Below, in pieces: positions 34,602 through 42,647 of a DNA stretch of 64,000 bases. How positions within the stretch are numbered: the first letter of the stretch is position 1; the number at the start of each line of letters is the position of its first letter. Position numbers and translations under genes: made by a program. The notes under the pieces are model-generated. The model was not told where the DNA came from, ran no database searches, and was given only the letters and a program-made list of their open reading frames with translations. Origin of the DNA: Acinetobacter higginsii (GTDB lineage: Bacteria > Pseudomonadota > Gammaproteobacteria > Pseudomonadales > Moraxellaceae); NCBI RefSeq assembly GCF_000369525.1, contig NZ_KB850072.1:1176760-1240759 (forward strand), written 5' to 3'.

Positions 34602-35486
34602 ATGATGGCGACGCACACTGAAAAATTATCAAATCAATTTAATCATCACTACATCCATATTGAAGCTAAAAAATTACATTACGTATCTGTAGGCAATGGG
34701 CCCGCTGTTTTACTGATTTCGGGGTGGCCACAAACATGGTATGCATGGCGACACGTCATGGCTGAGTTGGCTCAGCATGGTTATCAAGCGATTGCGGTTG
34801 ATCCACCTGGGACGGGATATTCAGCTCCACTTGATGGTCATTATGATACTGGACATATTGCAGCCATTCTATCGAGTCTGATGTCTAAACTTGGACATCA
34901 TCGCTATGCCGTTATTGGGCATGATATCGGAATGTGGGTTGGTTATGCACTCGCCTGCGATTTTCCTGAATCAGTCACTCGTCTTGCGGTCACAGAAGCT
35001 GTAATTCCGGGGTTGGCTCCTCCGCCCCCAATTTTTGTTCCACCTGAACAGAATATTTTTCTCTGGCATTTTATGTTTAATCAGATTAGCGATTTGCCTG
35101 AAGCTTTAGTGATGGGCCGTGAAGAAACCTATCTCAATTATATTTTTGATAAATGGTCATGGCATCGAGATAAAGTTGCTGCTGAAACCTATATAGAGGC
35201 TTATAAGGTTTCAGGGCGTTTAACAGCAGGTTTTAATTACTATCGCGCCATCCCTGAAACTATTCGTCAGAATAAAATTAGGGAAACCAAAACTTTAAAT
35301 ATGCCCGTATTCGCAACCGGTGCAGAGCATGCGACAAATGATGCACCTTATGAAACCATGAAAAAAGTGAGTACTCAGTTATCCAGTGCGATTGTCAAAG
35401 ATTGTGGTCATTTCATTATGGAAGAACAACCAGAAGTATTTTGTTCATTGATTCTTAATTTTTTACAGCAGGAAAAAGCAAGATGA
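34602..35486 (+). CDS. Alpha/beta-hydrolase, epoxide hydrolase/haloalkane dehalogenase group
   Basis: A 294-aa cytoplasmic hydrolase. The nucleophile is an Asp in VIGHDIGMWVGYA (GxDxG, as in epoxide hydrolases and dehalogenases), preceded by the SGWPQTWYAWR oxyanion segment (HGWP class) and followed by a histidine in KDCGHFIMEEQPE. An Asp nucleophile makes an esterase less likely and epoxide or C-halogen hydrolysis more likely. Its stop overlaps the start of the next gene (ATGA), so the two are translationally coupled. Confidence 0.84.
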   Translation: MMATHTEKLSNQFNHHYIHIEAKKLHYVSVGNGPAVLLISGWPQTWYAWRHVMAELAQHGYQAIAVDPPGTGYSAPLDGHYDTGHIAAILSSLMSKLGHHRYAVIGHDIGMWVGYALACDFPESVTRLAVTEAVIPGLAPPPPIFVPPEQNIFLWHFMFNQISDLPEALVMGREETYLNYIFDKWSWHRDKVAAETYIEAYKVSGRLTAGFNYYRAIPETIRQNKIRETKTLNMPVFATGAEHATNDAPYETMKKVSTQLSSAIVKDCGHFIMEEQPEVFCSLILNFLQQEKAR

Positions 35487-36394
35487 CTTTAGATATTGAA
35501 ATCGAAAATTGGCTTAAGTCTCAGTCTGCATTACCCGCTGCAAACACATTGGATGAACTGAGAGCACAGGTAAATCAATCGATTATCCTACAACAAGGCG
35601 TTGAACAAGACTCATCTTATCAACACAGCTTTAGGGTGATGACTGAGGATCAAGCAGAAATTGAAGTTCGTGTTTATGTTCCTTATGTTTTAGAACATGT
35701 GCAACAACGCCCAGCGATGGTGTTTGCTCATGGTGGTGGATGGTGTCTTGGCAGCCTAGATGCATGGGACCGTGCTTGTCGTTTATTGGCTGAATCAATG
35801 GTGCAAGTGATATTCTCCGTCGACTATCGTTTAGCGCCAGAAGTTAAATTCCCAATACCATTAACCGATTTTTTTACGGCACTGTCTTATATTCAGGAAA
35901 ATGCTTCGGTATTTGGTCTTGATAAAAATCGTATTGCAGTGGGTGGAGACAGTGCTGGAGCAAATATTGCAGCAGCGGCCTGCCTACTGGCAAAACAACA
36001 TCCTGATATTAAAATCAGTCATCAACTGCTGTTCTACCCAGCATTAGATGCCAGCATGATTAACGCTTCTTATCAAACATATGCACAAGGCTTTGGTTTA
36101 ACGACGACAACCATGGCGTATTGTTGGGATCAATATGTTAATGCTGAGGCAGACAAAGTAAATGAGCTTGTCAGCCCTTTGCTTGCGCATTCATTACAAG
36201 ACTTACCTGATGCCACAATTTTTGTATGTGAATACGATCCACTTCGACATGATGGTGAAAAGTATGCAGAGAAATTGAGAAAAGCTGGTGTCAGTGTGAA
36301 ATTCCACCTGTTAGAAGGCATGATTCATGGTGCTATCCATATGTTAGCGATCACACCAGCTGCGAAAGAAATATATGACAAAGTCCGAATCTAA
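35483..36394 (+). CDS. Alpha/beta-hydrolase of the hormone-sensitive lipase family
   Basis: A 303-aa esterase with the HSL oxyanion motif AHGGGWCLG, the nucleophile elbow GGDSAGANIAAAA, the acid in VCEYDPLRHDGE and the histidine in GMIHGAIHM. Members hydrolyse short-chain esters or lactones. It is the third and last gene of the TetR-controlled operon and is coupled to the gene before it by a 4-bp overlap. A terminator follows at 36439. Motifs are complete, so an active enzyme is likely. Confidence 0.87.
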   Translation: MTLDIEIENWLKSQSALPAANTLDELRAQVNQSIILQQGVEQDSSYQHSFRVMTEDQAEIEVRVYVPYVLEHVQQRPAMVFAHGGGWCLGSLDAWDRACRLLAESMVQVIFSVDYRLAPEVKFPIPLTDFFTALSYIQENASVFGLDKNRIAVGGDSAGANIAAAACLLAKQHPDIKISHQLLFYPALDASMINASYQTYAQGFGLTTTTMAYCWDQYVNAEADKVNELVSPLLAHSLQDLPDATIFVCEYDPLRHDGEKYAEKLRKAGVSVKFHLLEGMIHGAIHMLAITPAAKEIYDKVRI

Positions 36395-36438
36395 ATAATG
36401 GTATGTGTTTAATGACTTAACCATTTTATTTGTTTAAA

Positions 36439-36466
36439 CGTCCTATATCGATGCAGCTATAGGACG
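36439..36466. terminator. Hairpin between convergent genes
   Basis: CGTCCTATA pairs with TATAGGACG over a 10-base loop. It probably stops both the esterase operon and the minus-strand gene ending at 36500. Confidence 0.7.
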
Positions 36467-36499
36467 ATTTACTTTCAACTCATAAGAATAAAACACGCT

Positions 36500-36985
36500 C
36501 TAAACCAGTTTCTTATCTCGATAGTGCTGGATAAACTGCTCAATTTTAGGCGGAATTTCACGATATTGTTTTTTGATTGCCAGTTCCATCAATTCTATTT
36601 GAACTTGCTCTTGTGCAAGCATATAGTCTAGAAACTCACGATCTGCATCTGCTCCTAAAGCATGGACTTGTTTTAAATCCTCCATATAAACTTTGGTTTT
36701 TGCATAAACCAGCTTAAGTAATTCATCCAATAAGAATGATGGCGTTGAACTAATCATTGATGCTTTTGCCTTGGTCAAAAAAGATGGTGTTGCATCGAGG
36801 CCTAACTTCTCTGCATATGCAAAATAATGTGGTGTATTGAATCGTTCTAACTTTTCATAGGCACTCCAGAAAATATATTCTTGTGTTCCCTGTACGCGAT
36901 TGGCGATACGTACAATTGCGCTAAGCGCAAAAGCACGATTTTGCAATTCATAGTGAATTCCATTTAGAAACTGTTGAGACCGCAT
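36500..36985 (-). CDS. Hypothetical helical protein linked to a flavin amine oxidase
   Basis: A 161-aa, all-helical, soluble protein with no signal peptide. Segments FWSAYEKLERFNTPHYFAYAEKLG and EFLDYMLAQEQVQIELMELAIKKQYREIPP have the look of a ferritin-like four-helix bundle, with glutamates and histidines at intervals, but I cannot confirm metal ligands. It follows the amine oxidase gene by 57 bp on the same strand, so both probably belong to one transcript. Confidence 0.65.
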   Translation of the reverse strand: MRSQQFLNGIHYELQNRAFALSAIVRIANRVQGTQEYIFWSAYEKLERFNTPHYFAYAEKLGLDATPSFLTKAKASMISSTPSFLLDELLKLVYAKTKVYMEDLKQVHALGADADREFLDYMLAQEQVQIELMELAIKKQYREIPPKIEQFIQHYRDKKLV

Positions 36986-37042
36986 ATTTATTCCTTACTC
37001 ATCAGAATGAAGGTCATGTAATTCAAGGTGTCTACTGAATAA

Positions 37043-38419
37043 TCACAGACTTAAGGTCTGTTTGTGAATAATTTCTTTGGCAGCGCGTATACCTGACTGT
37101 AAAGCACCATCTAGATAGCCACTCCATTCGGTTGCTGTTTCTGTACCCGCCCAATGAATTCGATCGACAGGCTGTCTGATACAATCGCCATAAGTGGTCA
37201 TCACCCCTGGTGGCATATGTGCAACATATCCCCCTTGAGACCACGCTTCAGTGAGCCAGTCTTGTTCCACATACTCCAAAGGATGTGCTGCTTGTTGGCC
37301 AAAGTAATAAACAAAATCGGCAATGACCCGTTGACGACGTGCTTCAACATCCAGCGAACTTAATTCAATTGCATAATCACCTTCGATCAAGCCTAGTAAA
37401 ACACCATGATTTGCCCCTTCTGGAGATTGATCAAACACAACGCTGACAGCTCGATCTGTCGCAACCACAGCACCATTTAAGTTTTGTTGCCTCCAAAAAG
37501 CGTTGCTATAGGCCAAATGAACTTTAATCACAGCACCCATGGTCATACTTTGTAATAAGCGTTCACGCTTTGTAGGTAACGGTGGTGTGTAATGAATTTT
37601 GGATGCAAGTACAGGTGGTGTGGCAATGATGATATTTTTTGCCTTATAGCTTTGGGTTTTACACACAACTTTGACATGATCGGCATGCTGCTCAACAGCT
37701 AAAACTGATGAATTTAAGATTAAATGGTCTTGTAATTGATCTGCAATCAGTTTGGAAATTTGCCATGCACCACCGATGAATTTATCTTGCTGCGCTCCGC
37801 CTTCTGTTGAGATGAGAACTTCAAGTCCATGCCCTTGTCTAAAATATTCGAGAAAAAACAGATAGGACAATTGAGAGGTATTACAACAGAAGAGAGCCCC
37901 TACGATGGTTCGCATAAAGTCTCGCGCACCGTCTGTACGTACATGCTTTAACAACCAACTTTCAACCGACTCCGCATCCCATTGCTTTGCATGTGCTGCT
38001 AACCAAGGTTCACCATTCGGCAATGTTTGAGCTTCTTTATTCCAGCGACGTTCAAGTAGTGCGATTTCAAGCAGTGAAGCAATTGGGAGCTTGGGGATAT
38101 TGGAGCGATATGATTTGACTAAACCGTTACGACTAACCAAGCTCGCGCCTTTGATAAATTGAGGATAGGTTTTGACACCCAGTTCTTGAGCCTGTGCCAA
38201 TAACAGTTTTTGTTGCGGACCAACCCACTGCCCACCTAGATCAATGGTTTCTCCATAAATTTCACCTGCTTTTGAGCGCCCACCGACACGATCACGCGCT
38301 TCTAAAAGCAATACATCTTTACCCACTTTCTTTAATTCCAGTGCTGCTTTTAAACCTGCCAAACCAGCACCGACCACGATTACATCCCAGGTTTTTTCAG
38401 TTGTTTGAGTATCCATCAT
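37043..38419 (-). CDS. Flavin monoamine oxidase family protein
   Basis: A 458-aa FAD enzyme. The N-terminal Rossmann motif is DVIVVGAGLAGLKAALELKKVGKDVLLLEARDRVGGRS, followed by GGQWVGPQQ, and the C-terminal FAD-binding end is IHWAGTETATEWSGYLDGALQSGIRAA. These are classical MAO/putrescine-oxidase features. It would oxidise a primary or polyamine to aldehyde with H2O2. AGGAAATA precedes the paired ATG codons. It is divergent from a TetR gene, with two palindromic operators in between. Confidence 0.9.
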   Translation of the reverse strand: MMDTQTTEKTWDVIVVGAGLAGLKAALELKKVGKDVLLLEARDRVGGRSKAGEIYGETIDLGGQWVGPQQKLLLAQAQELGVKTYPQFIKGASLVSRNGLVKSYRSNIPKLPIASLLEIALLERRWNKEAQTLPNGEPWLAAHAKQWDAESVESWLLKHVRTDGARDFMRTIVGALFCCNTSQLSYLFFLEYFRQGHGLEVLISTEGGAQQDKFIGGAWQISKLIADQLQDHLILNSSVLAVEQHADHVKVVCKTQSYKAKNIIIATPPVLASKIHYTPPLPTKRERLLQSMTMGAVIKVHLAYSNAFWRQQNLNGAVVATDRAVSVVFDQSPEGANHGVLLGLIEGDYAIELSSLDVEARRQRVIADFVYYFGQQAAHPLEYVEQDWLTEAWSQGGYVAHMPPGVMTTYGDCIRQPVDRIHWAGTETATEWSGYLDGALQSGIRAAKEIIHKQTLSL

Positions 38420-38448
38420 TATTTCCTGCTATTAAAATTATCATCCAT

Positions 38449-38474
38449 ATTTTAATGAACGCGTTCATTAAAAT
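38449..38474. promoter_or_regulatory. Operator 1: 26-bp perfect palindrome
   Basis: The arms ATTTTAATGAACG and its complement meet at a CG centre. It sits 30 bp before the amine oxidase ATG, so it can block that promoter. Confidence 0.7.
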
Positions 38475-38481
38475 TAAATTT

Positions 38482-38509
38482 GATTTTATGGAACGTGTTC
38501 ACTAAAATC
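38482..38509. promoter_or_regulatory. Operator 2: 28-bp imperfect palindrome
   Basis: GATTTTATGGAAC and GTTCACTAAAATC form arms with few mismatches, matching operator 1 in the GAAC/GTTC core. It ends 7 bp before the TetR ATG, consistent with autorepression. Confidence 0.6.
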
Positions 38510-38516
38510 AATAGCT

Positions 38517-39152
38517 ATGGAAAATAATCAAACAAAAGCCCCCCGCCGTGGACGTCCTCCTCGCAGTCAGGAACAAATCGAAGCCAATCGCAATGTGATT
38601 ATTCAGGCGGCCAGAGACCTATTTGCAGCACATGGATACGAAGGTGTATCTATGCGTAAAATTGCAGCCCAAGCAGACTGTTTACCCGCAACGCTGTACA
38701 CCTTATTTCCGAGTAAAAGACAGTTACTGCACCATATTTGGGAAGTGATTTTTTTAGATTTAATGCTTGAGCTGGAAGAATGCTACAACAACAGTCCTGA
38801 ATCAGAACGACTCGAAAAGCTGTGTACTGCTCAAGTTGATTTTTGGTTAAATCGACCAAATGATTGCAGAGCAATTTTCCTCATTGAAGATCATCCACAA
38901 AATGCTGAGGAACATTATTTTGTCGATGCTTCACAAGCAGTTCCGCAATTAGAAATTTACACTCGTGCGATTAAGGAAGCACAAGCCCGTGGTGAAATAC
39001 GTGCAGGTGATGCGAACGAAATCAAGAACGTTTTACTCTGTAGTATGTTAGGGATTACCTTAAGTCTGATTGGTATTCCAGAATATCCTTGGGGAAATCC
39101 GAATACCTTAAAAGAAATGACGATCAGTGCGTTGATCAAGGGATTGAGCTAA
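38517..39152 (+). CDS. TetR family transcriptional regulator
   Basis: A 211-aa repressor with a basic head (KAPRRGRPPRSQEQIEANRN) and an HTH (GVSMRKIAAQADCLPATLYTLFPSKRQLLHHIWE). The C-terminal domain is a TetR_C group with DFWLNRPNDCRAIFLIED. It is divergent from the amine oxidase and precedes an NTF2-like gene by 10 bp on the same strand. Two operators lie in the spacer, so it most likely represses both transcripts until an inducer, perhaps an amine or aldehyde, is bound. Confidence 0.87.
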   Translation: MENNQTKAPRRGRPPRSQEQIEANRNVIIQAARDLFAAHGYEGVSMRKIAAQADCLPATLYTLFPSKRQLLHHIWEVIFLDLMLELEECYNNSPESERLEKLCTAQVDFWLNRPNDCRAIFLIEDHPQNAEEHYFVDASQAVPQLEIYTRAIKEAQARGEIRAGDANEIKNVLLCSMLGITLSLIGIPEYPWGNPNTLKEMTISALIKGLS

Positions 39153-39162
39153 GGAAAAGATC

Positions 39163-39588
39163 ATGGCTAAAGCAACTGTCCCAGAACAAATCCCATATTT
39201 ATTCCAAACTGCGTGGAATGAGCATGATATAGCTGGGTTTGCCTCGCTATTTTGTGAGGATGCAAGTTTTGTAAATCGCTTTGGGCACTATGTAAAAGGT
39301 ATAAAAGAAATTGTTGCCTTACATCGTCCTATTCATGAAACCATCTATCGAGATTCGACGCTTCAGAATGAAATCATAGAGTTGAGTCCAATCACCGATG
39401 AAGTGGTGATGATCCATTTTTGGAGCAGATTAACAGCAGGTCTAGCTCACCCTGCTGGTGTACATCAGGTAGATACTTTAATTCTTGCCGTATTGACCAA
39501 GCAGCAAGAGTCTTGGTTGATTCGTGCTTTAGAAAATGTGACCCTCACCAATCCGCGCACAGGGGAAGCAATCTTAAGAGATAACTAA
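39163..39588 (+). CDS. NTF2-like SnoaL/SgcJ family protein
   Basis: A 141-aa protein of the cone-shaped NTF2-like fold: IPYLFQTAWNEHDIAGFASLFCEDASFVNRFGHYVKG is the typical opening of the SgcJ/EcaC group, and the end WLIRALENVTLTNPRTGEAILRD is usual as well. A good AAGGAAAAG ribosome site lies before the ATG, 10 bp after the TetR gene. The family includes isomerases and hydrolases, as well as binding proteins. Its function with the amine oxidase is not known. Confidence 0.78.
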   Translation: MAKATVPEQIPYLFQTAWNEHDIAGFASLFCEDASFVNRFGHYVKGIKEIVALHRPIHETIYRDSTLQNEIIELSPITDEVVMIHFWSRLTAGLAHPAGVHQVDTLILAVLTKQQESWLIRALENVTLTNPRTGEAILRDN

Positions 39589-39636
39589 AATTTAGAGACT
39601 ACTGTTCCCATCATCAAATTTTTGGATTCTAAATCA

Positions 39637-41610
39637 TTAGTGTGGCAAGGGATGCTGTTTCACATGTAATTTTAAAATTCGTCTTAACTCCAAAATCGCT
39701 TCTGGTTTCTCCTGAATCGAATGCCCACCTTGAATTATTTTTTCAGATAATGCCCCCTCTAAATGTGAGCTAGTATATGGCACAATCCCATCTGTCATTT
39801 TATTGGGGTCTTGGCTTTGTGTGATATTACCAATGATTGAATGGTACGCTAAACCCTTTATTGGTTGAACATCCTGACTCATTTTCATAAATTTGGACTG
39901 ATAACTTAAATCACTGGGTCCATTTTCAATGATGCCTGAGGAAAGATTATTTTTCATTTGCTGTAAGTCAATTTTCTTTTCTTTGACCGCAACCTCGGCT
40001 GCAGTTAAAAACTTGCTGGGTAAATGAATAACTTTGCGTAACGCGAGTGTAAACCAGCGATCTGCATAGGCAGTACCTTTTTGCGGTGTTGCAATAAAAA
40101 TCACACGGTTAATTTGATCAATTGGACGGAAGATAAAGCGCTTACTGACGGCGGGTGAGAAAATAAAATCATGCGCTTTTTCATTATTGATGGCTTCAAC
40201 AGCCTGCTGACGGATATCACCCTGCCCCATGATCAGACGACTAATAATACCACCCATACTATGTCCAATCAGAACAGCGTCCGACATTGCAGCATCTTTA
40301 GGATCATGCATTGAAAATGCCTGTTTCAACAAGGCATAAATCTGGGCGCGGCTTTCTAAAATCGGCATGTTGGTAGAGTAGAAAACCTGCCAAACCTGAT
40401 ATTGCTTACGTAAGTTATCATCCCCTAAAATATCATTCGTCAGAGTAATCCATGCTTCGGGACTACTTGCTAAGCCATGGACAAAGATAATAATTTTTTT
40501 ATTCGCTTGATACGGCTCCAACATGAATAAATGTGGCATGCTCAACTGTTCTTTACGATCGATCAAGCTCTTGTAGCCTGTACCACCTAAGTTATTTTCT
40601 GCTAACCAAAGACCATATGGTGCTGAATAATTCGCTGTCAATAAATAATTCCCACCCGCGACCTGAACCTCATCATGGTGAAAAGGATCAATCAGCTTGA
40701 TTTCTAATGCAGCATCTTGAAGTAAATCTTCAACTTGGGTCTGTTTCAATGGTTGTGCTACAGCAGTAACAGATAAATATCTTGCTGTGTGAATATATGG
40801 ATTTTCCTGAGCGGCATAAAAGGTTTCTGGATCATAAACATAATCTGAGTTGAATGGCTGCTTATTCTTTGCAACCAACACAAATTCAGAACCAAAGCCA
40901 TCTCGACGATTGACACTGTAAAATCCAGAAAAACGCATATTGTAGCTCGACTGCAGTAATTGAATATCTGTCGTTGCTAATTCTGGATAATCATCGAAAT
41001 TAAAAGAATAACGATGCTGATTAATGAGTAATTGTTTTGGAAACTGAGTGAATTGATAGCGTAAATAAGCCGTCGTGATCAGTCGTGAAAGTGCCACGTT
41101 ATAAAAAAGCCGAACCTGCGTTTGCCTCTGATCAAAAATACGCTGTTGAGGTGTGTGTTGCGTTTCGAATAAATAGGCATAGCTAAAACGGATACTTCGA
41201 TCAAGTAAAGTCAGTACTTGATCTAAACACTGATTTTGTTTCGTTGAATGCTGTCTTTCCAACAACGATACATGACATCTTTTTTCTTCACTTAACCGTA
41301 AAGCCTGAGCCAAATACACTTCACTGGCTGCAGCATAACGCTGTTCATTATTATCAGTTAGTTTTTTTTCTAAAGTCTGTATACATCTATCGGGCTGATT
41401 GATACATTCATTGGCTGGAATACCAGCCAGAAGCAAGGTATTTTGTGAAGCATCGCTTAATTGAGGTCTCGTTAAGATGCTTTGAGTTTTATCGGTCAAG
41501 GATGCACTCAAACTTCGTTGTTGAAGTTTGACGAGCTGACAGGCAGATAAGCTGTAAAAGAGACAAAGCAAAACAATGCCCTTTATTAGCGTTCTTCTAT
41601 TGATTATCAT
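39637..41610 (-). CDS. Lipoprotein alpha/beta-hydrolase (lipase-like)
   Basis: A 657-aa envelope protein. The signal segment IVLLCLFYSLSAC is a lipobox with the cysteine at about residue 24, so it is anchored in a membrane facing the periplasm. After a roughly 350-residue N-terminal part rich in helices comes a lipase domain: IFVHGLASSPEAW, VLIGHSMGGIISRL (nucleophile Ser), and a late histidine in QGGHSIQE. I start at the ATG at 41610 because TGAGG precedes it; an upstream ATG at 41625 is possible. It may cleave lipid or polymer esters in the envelope. Confidence 0.82.
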   Translation of the reverse strand: MIINRRTLIKGIVLLCLFYSLSACQLVKLQQRSLSASLTDKTQSILTRPQLSDASQNTLLLAGIPANECINQPDRCIQTLEKKLTDNNEQRYAAASEVYLAQALRLSEEKRCHVSLLERQHSTKQNQCLDQVLTLLDRSIRFSYAYLFETQHTPQQRIFDQRQTQVRLFYNVALSRLITTAYLRYQFTQFPKQLLINQHRYSFNFDDYPELATTDIQLLQSSYNMRFSGFYSVNRRDGFGSEFVLVAKNKQPFNSDYVYDPETFYAAQENPYIHTARYLSVTAVAQPLKQTQVEDLLQDAALEIKLIDPFHHDEVQVAGGNYLLTANYSAPYGLWLAENNLGGTGYKSLIDRKEQLSMPHLFMLEPYQANKKIIIFVHGLASSPEAWITLTNDILGDDNLRKQYQVWQVFYSTNMPILESRAQIYALLKQAFSMHDPKDAAMSDAVLIGHSMGGIISRLIMGQGDIRQQAVEAINNEKAHDFIFSPAVSKRFIFRPIDQINRVIFIATPQKGTAYADRWFTLALRKVIHLPSKFLTAAEVAVKEKKIDLQQMKNNLSSGIIENGPSDLSYQSKFMKMSQDVQPIKGLAYHSIIGNITQSQDPNKMTDGIVPYTSSHLEGALSEKIIQGGHSIQEKPEAILELRRILKLHVKQHPLPH

Positions 41611-41675
41611 GCGATACAACCTCATTCATCACGATTCAACAACAAAGCACTGAATATATATCTAACTCTGTCCGT

Positions 41676-42386
41676 TTATGTTTCAGGTTGAACAAAACGA
41701 TGATGAGCTGCAAGATAAGCCAAATAAAGCACAGGAATGATAAAGAAAGCGACACTCCAAAAATCGAGGTAAACATAAAGAATCGCCCCCAAAAACGCAC
41801 CGACAATAAAACCAACAACAATGCTTAAACTTTGCAACAATTTCCGTTTATTTTCAGGACTGGTCTGTCTCATATAATTTGAAATATCGATCCCTAACTG
41901 GGTGGTATTTCCTGTCATCATTGTACTTGGACTAATGTGTTTAATTAGCGTTTTACTTGATGTGTTTCGAATTGCCAAGGCAATTAAACCCAAACCACCT
42001 GTAAGTGCGACTGTAAGACTATTTGCATTGTTGAACGGCTCGAAATAAAGCCCAGACAGCATAAAGCCCGTTAAAAAAATGGCTTCACCAAGAAATAGGT
42101 AACTCAGCGTCTTACTCTTTTGAGCACTACGATCGATACAATATTTGGTGATCGCCACCGTCACAATGAACAATGGGATCGCAGCAAGTTTAATCCAGAT
42201 ACCCGACCCACCACTCACCCATGCGGCACCAGCCAGTACCAAGTTTCCTGTCACATGTGCAGTGAAAAAGCCGAACAGTGCAATAAAACCTATGGTATCA
42301 ATTGCACCGCCAACGACAGTGAGTAATACAGGATCTCGACAACTGTCCCATAAGCTCAAGGGCTGTTTTTTTATATTCTCATCCAT
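41676..42386 (-). CDS. YoaK family (DUF1275) membrane protein
   Basis: A 236-aa inner-membrane protein with six hydrophobic helices. Its VGGAIDTIGFIALFGFFTAHVTGNLVLAGA opening is the DUF1275/YoaK signature. The role of the family is unknown, a small transporter being the usual guess. It is followed on the same strand by the lipase-like lipoprotein gene and preceded by a XapX gene 41 bp upstream. Confidence 0.86.
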   Translation of the reverse strand: MDENIKKQPLSLWDSCRDPVLLTVVGGAIDTIGFIALFGFFTAHVTGNLVLAGAAWVSGGSGIWIKLAAIPLFIVTVAITKYCIDRSAQKSKTLSYLFLGEAIFLTGFMLSGLYFEPFNNANSLTVALTGGLGLIALAIRNTSSKTLIKHISPSTMMTGNTTQLGIDISNYMRQTSPENKRKLLQSLSIVVGFIVGAFLGAILYVYLDFWSVAFFIIPVLYLAYLAAHHRFVQPET

Positions 42387-42426
42387 CTTCTAATTCCTAA
42401 AAAACAAGCCTATATTCGGCTAAATT

Positions 42427-42594
42427 TCAACTGATCAAATTTCTTAGCGCAGGAAGTAATTGTTCACCGATGACCATTCCTAACAGGCCACACAATGCCA
42501 CTAACGGTGGTGCTGATGATTTAACATTCAACAAGTAATATATGACACCGACCAAAAGCCCAGCAGCTAAAGAGATCAAATACATTTTCATCAT
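42427..42594 (-). CDS. XapX domain protein (DUF1427), 55 aa
   Basis: A small membrane protein that starts MMKMYLISLAAGLLVGVIYY and ends in LLPALRNLIS, with SSAPPLVALCGLLGMVIGEQ in between: the two helices and the APP.VAL.GLLG motif of XapX. TAGGGA lies 6 bp before the ATG. It sits between the YoaK gene and a YtcJ-type amidohydrolase, the common neighbourhood of XapX genes. Function is unknown but probably in transport. Confidence 0.85.
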   Translation of the reverse strand: MMKMYLISLAAGLLVGVIYYLLNVKSSAPPLVALCGLLGMVIGEQLLPALRNLIS

Positions 42595-42647
42595 GCTTTT
42601 CCCTAGATTTCACTTAAAATAAAGTGAAATCTATCTGCGGATCCAAG

